From positions 1,131 to 6,191 of the forward strand of contig DNMQ01000139.1 of the NCBI GenBank assembly GCA_003488145.1: a DNA stretch of 5,061 bases, read 5' to 3'. Numbering within the stretch: position 1 is the stretch's first letter; every line of letters starts with the position of its first letter. The DNA is from Pseudomonas sp. (GTDB taxonomy: Bacteria; Pseudomonadota; Gammaproteobacteria; Pseudomonadales; Pseudomonadaceae). Under the pieces are notes generated by a model. It did no database searches, had not been told where the DNA came from, and was given only the letters and a program-made list of their open reading frames with translations. Shown here in pieces: positions 1-5,061 of this stretch. Made by a program: the position numbers and the translations under genes.

Positions 1-785
<785 letters not shown>

Positions 786-871
786 TCAGACTTCACAGGG
801 CGGAGGCGTTGCTCGATTTGCACGGAATTGGAGCGCTGGGTGCGTCATTCTTGTGCCTGGTGGGGTGATGG

Positions 872-1657
872 CTAGTCGGCCAGCTCACAGCGATTGCGAC
901 CACTGCGCTTGGCTCTCAGCAGCGCGATGTCGGCGCGGTTGATGGTGCTCGAGTAGGTTTCGTCGGCGCGCAGCTCGGCGATACCCATGCTGGCGGTTAC
1001 CCCGAGCAGGTCATCGTTTACCCGCACGCCGAGCGCGGCAATGCTGTCGCCAAGACGGCGTATCACCGTGCAGGCCATTTTGGCGCTGCTTTCCGGCATC
1101 AGGATGAGGAACTCCTCGCCGCCCCAGCGACCGCAGAGGTCGTGCTCGCGAATCTCCGATTCCATGACGCGCACCACTTCGATGAGCACGCGGTCGCCGA
1201 CTTCGTGGCCGTACTCGTCGTTGATGACCTTGAAACGGTCGATGTCCAGCATGACCACGGCCAGCGGGCGGCCGTAGCGTTTGGCGCGCTCGCTTTCCTC
1301 ACGCAGGCGCTCGGTCAGCAGGCGGCGGTTGGCGATGCCGGTCAGGGTGTCGAGAGTCGAGGCTTCGCGCAGCGAGGCATTCAGGTCCTGCATCATCATC
1401 TGATAGCGGTCGGAGATGCGTGCGACCTTTTCCAGCTGGCGCAACTGCTTGTCGAAGCGGGCGGCCAGGCTCAGTTCGCGCTCGCGGGCGATGCTCTGGT
1501 AGCCGTCCGATACGCGGGCGATGCGCTCGATCCGGCCAAGCAGGTCATGGTGCGCTCCCCACAGCTGGCTCAGCGCTTCCTTCAGCGGGTGCCCCTCGAA
1601 CTGCGGATCGGCGAGGAGATTGATGACCTCTTGCTCTAGCGGCGATGGCCCACGCAT
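872..1657 (-). CDS. siaD: Diguanylate cyclase SiaD, GGDEF family
   Basis: SiaD makes cyclic-di-GMP from two GTP and is the output enzyme of the SiaABC switch; in P. aeruginosa it drives aggregation and biofilm formation. The protein has 261 residues, no membrane segment, and two parts. Residues 1-100 are a helical stalk with a duplicated motif (40-54 and 72-86). Residues 101-258 are the GGDEF domain, with TLTGIANRR (104-112), metal-binding DID (138-140), inhibitory-site RxxD as REHD (170-173), and active site GGEEF (179-183) exactly five residues further on. Both sites look intact, so catalysis and product feedback inhibition are expected. The ATG at 1657 follows AGAAGG by 5 bases, 12 bases after siaC stops. 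The identity rests on the siaABCD gene order as much as on this sequence, since GGDEF proteins are numerous. In P. aeruginosa, unphosphorylated SiaC binds SiaD and activates it. Confidence 0.93.
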   Translation of the reverse strand: MRGPSPLEQEVINLLADPQFEGHPLKEALSQLWGAHHDLLGRIERIARVSDGYQSIARERELSLAARFDKQLRQLEKVARISDRYQMMMQDLNASLREASTLDTLTGIANRRLLTERLREESERAKRYGRPLAVVMLDIDRFKVINDEYGHEVGDRVLIEVVRVMESEIREHDLCGRWGGEEFLILMPESSAKMACTVIRRLGDSIAALGVRVNDDLLGVTASMGIAELRADETYSSTINRADIALLRAKRSGRNRCELAD

Positions 1658-1662
1658 ATCGA

Positions 1663-1668
1663 CCTTCT
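1663..1668 (-). promoter_or_regulatory. Ribosome binding site of siaD
   Basis: AGAAGG lies 5 bases before the siaD ATG, inside the 12-base gap after the siaC stop codon. It indicates independent but closely linked translation within one transcript. Confidence 0.7.
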
Positions 1669-1669
1669 G

Positions 1670-2047
1670 TCAGTCGTGACTCTGGATGAAAAAGGGGAAG
1701 GTGCAGTCTTCCTTGAACTCTTCGGCCAACTCCACGACGCGCTCGTTGCGGATGTCGTAGTACCAGTTGACCGCGACCTGCCGGCCTTCCTGATAGGCGG
1801 CTTCGAGCAGGTCGAAAATGTCCATCATCGCCTTGATGCTGCTGGTGTTCAGGTACAGCAGGCGCAGCTCGAGGTTGAGCGGATGTGCGGATTCGCCGAG
1901 GAAGCGCTCGATCCATTCGAAGACCTGGTGGAACAGCTCGTAGGAATTTTCCGGGTACGAGTCGCCCTGCATCGAGACGATGCCTTTTTCCCAGTCGGAC
2001 TGGATGGCGGGAGTGGACTGACTGCCGGGGATTGAAAAATCGTTCAT
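1670..2047 (-). CDS. siaC: Regulatory phosphoprotein SiaC (DUF1987 family)
   Basis: SiaC is the small cytoplasmic protein whose threonine phosphorylation controls SiaD. In P. aeruginosa SiaB phosphorylates it at T68, SiaA removes the phosphate, and only the unphosphorylated form activates SiaD. The 125-residue protein has the family's usual length, and the threonine in LRLLYLNTSSIK (residues 61-72) falls exactly at 68, so the switch residue is conserved. Around it are a hydrophobic strand before the site and the helix IKAMMDIFDLLEAAYQEG (71-88) after it, then the strand VAVNWYYD (91-98), in keeping with a STAS-like fold reminiscent of anti-anti-sigma factors; that comparison is an inference. 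The ATG at 2047 is preceded by AAGAG at 7 bases, a weaker ribosome binding site than those of siaB and siaD, and lies 17 bases after the siaB stop. No signal peptide or membrane segment is present. Confidence 0.95.
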   Translation of the reverse strand: MNDFSIPGSQSTPAIQSDWEKGIVSMQGDSYPENSYELFHQVFEWIERFLGESAHPLNLELRLLYLNTSSIKAMMDIFDLLEAAYQEGRQVAVNWYYDIRNERVVELAEEFKEDCTFPFFIQSHD

Positions 2048-2064
2048 GGGGATGCTCTTGAGTT

Positions 2065-2607
2065 TCAGATGACGGCGCTCAGGCTGATGAAGGAAAGCTC
2101 GTCGGAGACCGGCTGCAACGAAGCCTTGAGCGGCTCGCTGGACTTGCGGGCAATATCGATCAGGCCGAGTCCGGCGCCGGTTGCCACGTGTTCGTCACGC
2201 GGCTTGCGCAATTGTTCCTTGTACAGGGCCTTGAGGCCGGCCTTGTCCTTTTTTGCCAGTTCCGCGACGGCGGCAAGCAGTTGCTGGCCGTCGGCGGTTT
2301 CGATCAGGTTGCCGGCCGAAACCACGTAGCGGCCCTGGTCATCGCGTGCGACCACGACTGTGGCGCCGGCCTGCTGATCGGACCAGTTCTTTTCGCGGGT
2401 GTAGTGGCGAATGTTCTGCGTCATCTCGATGTACACGGCGAACACGTCCATGGCCGAGGACGGGTGCGCCTGCTCTTCGCTCATGTAGTTGCGCAGGGCA
2501 TTGCCGATCTCTTCGATCAGGCTGCGGGAGATGGGGCCGTTGAAGCACAGCATGATCTGTTGCTGGTTGTAGCATTCGCGCATCGCGAACATGTCAATGG
2601 GGGCCAT
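2065..2607 (-). CDS. siaB: SiaC kinase SiaB (GHKL/HATPase-like fold)
   Basis: SiaB is the cytoplasmic kinase that phosphorylates SiaC and so opposes SiaA, keeping SiaD inactive. The protein has 180 residues. It carries a degenerate GHKL nucleotide-binding layout: an N-box-like YIEMTQNIRHY (residues 59-69, with E61 and N65), a VVSAGNLI strand-turn (95-102) where the G1 box would sit, and a glycine-rich ATGAGLGLIDIAR (142-154) like the G2 lid. There is no dimerisation helix with a phospho-acceptor histidine, consistent with a serine/threonine-type kinase related to RsbW and SpoIIAB rather than a sensor histidine kinase. I chose the ATG at 2607 because AGGGAG sits 6 bases upstream; an in-frame TTG at 2613 would directly abut that sequence. 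It starts 15 bases after the siaA stop. The family is assigned partly from gene order. Confidence 0.92.
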   Translation of the reverse strand: MAPIDMFAMRECYNQQQIMLCFNGPISRSLIEEIGNALRNYMSEEQAHPSSAMDVFAVYIEMTQNIRHYTREKNWSDQQAGATVVVARDDQGRYVVSAGNLIETADGQQLLAAVAELAKKDKAGLKALYKEQLRKPRDEHVATGAGLGLIDIARKSSEPLKASLQPVSDELSFISLSAVI

Positions 2608-2613
2608 GGCCAA

Positions 2614-2619
2614 CTCCCT
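2614..2619 (-). promoter_or_regulatory. Ribosome binding site of siaB (decides the start)
   Basis: AGGGAG is 6 bases from the ATG at 2607 but directly adjacent to the alternative TTG at 2613, which therefore cannot use it. The site lies in the 15-base gap after siaA. Confidence 0.75.
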
Positions 2620-2622
2620 GTC

Positions 2623-4614
2623 TCAATCGAAGCGGAAACATAACATCGTGATGTCATCGCGCTGTGGGAATTCACCCTGATAGCGCGCCAGTGCGAGGCT
2701 GAAGGCTTCGCCCTGTTCGGCCAGGGGAAGCCGTGCATGCTCGCGGATCATGCTGGCGAAGCGGCTGTTGCCAAAGCCGAACCCGTCGTCGCCGCCGGCC
2801 TGGTCGAGGAAACCGTCGGTAGTCATGTAGAAGGTCCGCCCCGGTTGCAGGTCGACGCTGGTGTTGCGGTAGTCGCCGATGCGTTTATCGCCGATGGCGC
2901 GCCGCGCTGCCTTGATCTCGTGCACCTCTTCGCCATCACAGTAGTACAACGCAATCTTCGCGCCGGAATAATGCACCTTGCGCTGGCGCAAATCGACATA
3001 GGCGAGGCCGATATCCATGTTGGTCGCCAGGGCATGGGAATCCTGCTCTTCGCGCAGCATGTTGCGCACGATCGCATCGGTACGCGCGAGCGCGGCGGCG
3101 GGGTCGTCCAGGCCGGTCGTGCCGAGCGCCTGATCGATGGCGGCGTGGGCCAGCATCGTCATCAACGCGCCGGGCACGCCGTGGCCGGCACAGTCGACGA
3201 TTCCGAACAGGCAGCCATGCTCGTCGGCGCGATACACATAGAAGTCGCCGCCGACGACATCACGTGGCCGCCAGAGCACCGCATGACGATCGCCCATGGC
3301 GGTGACCAGCTGCCGGTTGGGCAGGATCGAGCGCTGAATAAGGCTGGCGTAGTCGATCGAGTCGTCGATCTTCTTGTGCGCGGCGGCCATTTCCAGGTTG
3401 GCCTGTTCCAGGTCGCGGGTGCGCTCACGCACACGATTCTCCAGCTCGCTGGTGTGGCTGCGAACCTGCTGCGCCATGGCACCGAAGGCTGCGCTGAGTT
3501 CGCCGATCTCGTCCTGCCGGTGCAGGGGCAGGGGGGCATCGTACTGTCCCGCAGCCAGGGCCTGGGCGCTGCGTCTCAGCTGGCGCAGCGGTTTGAGCAC
3601 ACGTTTCTCGACCAGCCAGGCACCACCACCGATCAGCAGCAGGAACAGCACCAGAAACAGGGCGATGGCCGGCAGCAGCGGACGCACCTCGACGACCTGT
3701 GCGGTGCCCAGGTCCACGGCGCTGGCGACGAACCACTGCAGCTCGGGAATCCAGCTCAGCGCCAGCAAGCGGGGCGCGCCATCCAGGGTGACGCGCAACG
3801 TCGCCACCGTGCCGGGGTTCGCGCGGCTTTCCGCCATGGCCTGACGCACTGCCGAGGCCGCGCCGAGGTCGTCGAGCTGGCCGAGGATACTCGTCGACAA
3901 GGAGCGTCCACGCGCGGTTTCGGCGTTGAGCGTGACCAGATTCTGATTAGGGTGAACGAGGATGGAGCCGTAGGCATCGAGCACCATCGACTCGACGCCG
4001 ACCTTGTTCGCCTCGATGAAGTCATCCAGAAATGCCTGCAGGCTGATGCCGGAACCGACCAGGCCCAGGCGTCGATCGCCGTCACGCACCTGCACGTTGA
4101 ACCACACCTTGAGCTCCTCGGTGACCACCGAGCGGTCGACGTTGATGGCGTAGGGGGTATCGGCCTGCAGTGTCTGGAAGAACCATTCGTCGCGCGGGGC
4201 GTCTGGGGCCATCACATAGCGAGGCGCATCGCTGGGTGGCTGGTCGGGTCCGTTCGAGTAGTAGCCGTTGCTGCTCGCCGAGGCGGCGAAGTAGGCGTGG
4301 TCGCCGAAGGCCTGCTGGTAGCCGGCCGCTTCCTGGAAAAAGATCTTGCGCTTGGCCGGGTCCTGCTCGTCGTTCAACCAGGCCAGCGTCAGCTGCGAAG
4401 CCGCCAGCCGTTGAGCCAGTGCCAGTTCGCGTGAAACCGGTGCGAACAGGCGTTCGCGGTTGAGTTGGACCACATTGCGCGCATAGGCCTCGCCGAAGCG
4501 ACTCTGCACGCCGAGCAACGCCTCTCGGCCAATGAAACCGGCAAAGACGAAAGCAAGCAGGCAACTGAGCAACAATGCCAGCAGTGATTTGCCGCGCAGC
4601 CCAAGTGCCGCCAT
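2623..4614 (-). CDS. siaA: Membrane PP2C-type SiaC phosphatase SiaA (Cache-HAMP-SpoIIE)
   Basis: SiaA is the input protein of the pathway: an inner-membrane sensor whose cytoplasmic phosphatase removes phosphate from SiaC and thereby switches SiaD on. The 663 residues divide into a first membrane helix (about 9-30), a periplasmic double-Cache-like sensor (about 35-305), a second membrane helix (about 312-333), a HAMP domain (about 334-387), a coiled-coil linker (about 385-415), and a SpoIIE/PP2C phosphatase domain (about 420-663). Acidic metal-binding positions of the PP2C fold are visible in VVGGDFY (D457), IVDCAGHGVPGA (D474), MTTDGF (D600) and QRDDIT (D653/D654), so the enzyme should be active. 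As I recall, the P. aeruginosa protein has the same length. The ATG at 4614 follows AAAGGA by 8 bases. The natural ligand cannot be read from the sequence; carbon source, ethanol and SDS responses are reported for the P. aeruginosa pathway. Confidence 0.96.
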   Translation of the reverse strand: MAALGLRGKSLLALLLSCLLAFVFAGFIGREALLGVQSRFGEAYARNVVQLNRERLFAPVSRELALAQRLAASQLTLAWLNDEQDPAKRKIFFQEAAGYQQAFGDHAYFAASASSNGYYSNGPDQPPSDAPRYVMAPDAPRDEWFFQTLQADTPYAINVDRSVVTEELKVWFNVQVRDGDRRLGLVGSGISLQAFLDDFIEANKVGVESMVLDAYGSILVHPNQNLVTLNAETARGRSLSTSILGQLDDLGAASAVRQAMAESRANPGTVATLRVTLDGAPRLLALSWIPELQWFVASAVDLGTAQVVEVRPLLPAIALFLVLFLLLIGGGAWLVEKRVLKPLRQLRRSAQALAAGQYDAPLPLHRQDEIGELSAAFGAMAQQVRSHTSELENRVRERTRDLEQANLEMAAAHKKIDDSIDYASLIQRSILPNRQLVTAMGDRHAVLWRPRDVVGGDFYVYRADEHGCLFGIVDCAGHGVPGALMTMLAHAAIDQALGTTGLDDPAAALARTDAIVRNMLREEQDSHALATNMDIGLAYVDLRQRKVHYSGAKIALYYCDGEEVHEIKAARRAIGDKRIGDYRNTSVDLQPGRTFYMTTDGFLDQAGGDDGFGFGNSRFASMIREHARLPLAEQGEAFSLALARYQGEFPQRDDITMLCFRFD

Positions 4615-4641
4615 GCGAATTGTCCTTTGTCGGTCGCGGGG

Positions 4642-4705
4642 GGCGGCATGGTGCGATTGCCGCGCCTGCCGGAGGGATCAGTAATTCACGCAGGCGGCAT
4701 TGTGC
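4642..4705. repeat. Pair of 13-base direct repeats in the sia leader
   Basis: Read on the plus strand, GGCGGCATGGTGC (4642-4654) and GGCGGCATTGTGC (4693-4705) agree at 12 of 13 positions and are 51 bp apart, close to five helical turns. Same-face spacing upstream of an operon is what a dimeric or cooperative regulator would use, but no regulator can be named and the function is unproven. Confidence 0.5.
4659..4698. repeat. Bulged inverted repeat in the sia leader
   Basis: GCCG-CG-CCTGC (4659-4669) pairs with GCAGGCGGC (4690-4698) to make a 9-bp stem with a 2-base bulge and a 20-base loop. It could form a structure in the siaA 5' leader or be an operator. Its right arm overlaps the distal direct-repeat copy. 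Confidence 0.35.
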
Positions 4706-4731
4706 CACTATTTGTGGGTGCTTTCTCTAGA

Positions 4732-4766
4732 CACGACAACGGAGCCTGTCCGGCTCCGTTGTTGTG
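4732..4766 (-). terminator. Hairpin, probable terminator of ettA
   Basis: ACAACGGAGCC (4736-4746) and GGCTCCGTTGT (4752-4762) form a perfect 11-bp stem around a 5-base loop. The pairing extends by three more base pairs past one mismatch, to 4732 and 4766. The hairpin begins 9 bases after the ettA stop codon. On the minus strand it is not followed by a clean T run, only a T-rich 3' arm, so termination may be incomplete. Confidence 0.65.
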
Positions 4767-4775
4767 ATCTACCGC

Positions 4776-5061
4776 TTACTGCGCCAGCTTCTTGTACTTG
4801 ACGCGGTGTGGCTGGGAGGCCGCGTCACCGAGGCGCTTCTTGCGATCGGCTTCATACTCGGTGTAGTTGCCTTCGAAGAACACGACACCGCCATCGTCCT
4901 CGTAGGAGAGGATGTGGGTGGCGACGCGGTCGAGGAACCAGCGGTCGTGGGAGATCACTATGGCCGAGCCGGGGAAGTCCAGCAGTGCCTCTTCCAGCGA
5001 GCGCAGGGTTTCCACGTCGAGGTCGTTGGACGGTTCGTCGAGCAGCAGCACGTTGGCGCCC
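4776..5061 (-). CDS. ettA: Energy-dependent translational throttle protein EttA, ABC-F family (3' part)
   Basis: EttA is a soluble ABC-F ATPase that binds the ribosomal E site and gates the first steps of elongation according to the cell's ATP/ADP balance. Only the last 94 codons and the stop are visible, out of about 555 in the family, so this is the end of the second nucleotide-binding domain. It begins at the Walker B strand, VLLLDEPSNDLD (residues 4-15 of the visible part), with the catalytic glutamate in DEP. The D-loop follows, then the H-switch in VISHDRWFLDRVATHIL, and the short C-terminal tail ending in KYKKLAQ. The pattern FFEGNYTEYE and the tail match E. coli EttA closely as I recall it, which favours EttA over Uup or other ABC-F members. 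Serine replaces the usual threonine in DEPTND, a conservative change. The signature and Walker A motifs lie outside the window. Confidence 0.93.
   Translation of the reverse strand, partial: GANVLLLDEPSNDLDVETLRSLEEALLDFPGSAIVISHDRWFLDRVATHILSYEDDGGVVFFEGNYTEYEADRKKRLGDAASQPHRVKYKKLAQ

Larger units (their letters stand above)
4615..4730 (-). promoter_or_regulatory. Leader and presumed promoter region of siaABCD
   Basis: This is the only noncoding stretch between the ettA hairpin and siaA, so the operon promoter should lie here or in the ettA end. I could not find a convincing sigma70 pair; CACAAT (4699-4704, minus strand) resembles a -10 but has no -35 at the right distance, and no GG-N10-GC sigma54 element was seen. 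AAAGGA at 4623-4628 is the siaA ribosome binding site. The region also holds a direct repeat and a bulged inverted repeat, listed separately. Confidence 0.5.

Noticed and set aside
1142..1639. A 165-codon open frame on the plus strand opposite siaD
   Set aside because: It lies wholly inside siaD on the other strand and contains no domain; the GGDEF protein accounts for the sequence.
2608..2613. TTG at 2613 as the start of siaB
   Set aside because: It directly abuts AGGGAG, leaving no spacing. The ATG at 2607 has a normal 6-base gap.
2737..4434. A 565-codon open frame on the plus strand, antisense to siaA
   Set aside because: It mirrors the siaA codons. Its composition is the kind expected from reverse-reading a GC-rich gene, it has no recognisable domain, and siaA itself is fully recognisable.

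Overview
The window looks like chromosome from a Pseudomonas-type gammaproteobacterium. It is GC-rich, codons favour G/C at the third position, and the gene families and their residues match Pseudomonas proteins. All six genes lie on the minus strand, so the natural reading direction is from position 5061 down to 1. No tRNA, rRNA, mobile element, CRISPR array or clear sign of recent transfer is visible.

Region by region, in transcription order. Positions 5061-4776 hold the last 94 codons of ettA, an ABC-F ribosome-associated ATPase, followed by a strong hairpin (4732-4766) that probably ends its transcript. Positions 4730-4615 are the leader of the next operon and carry a 13-base direct repeat and a bulged inverted repeat. 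Positions 4614-872 hold a complete four-gene operon, siaA-siaB-siaC-siaD, with gaps of only 12-17 bases and a Shine-Dalgarno sequence before each gene. Positions 871-597 are an intergenic region with a sigma70-like promoter for gdhA and two NtrC-box-like palindromes 31 bp apart. Positions 596-1 hold the first 198 codons of gdhA, the hexameric glutamate dehydrogenase.

How the genes work together. SiaA is a membrane PP2C-type phosphatase with a periplasmic Cache-like sensor. SiaB is a GHKL-fold kinase. SiaC is the small phosphoprotein they act on in opposite directions, and its phosphorylated threonine is present here as T68. SiaD is a diguanylate cyclase with a helical N-terminal stalk and an apparently intact GGEEF active site and inhibitory site. 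In the system characterised in P. aeruginosa, SiaA removes the phosphate, unphosphorylated SiaC binds and activates SiaD, and the resulting cyclic-di-GMP promotes aggregation and biofilm formation. SiaB reverses this. Every key residue I could check is present, so the pathway is probably functional.

This is a known system, not a new one. The less ordinary signals are the paired NtrC-like sites at gdhA, the duplicated motif in the SiaD stalk, and the repeats in the sia leader.
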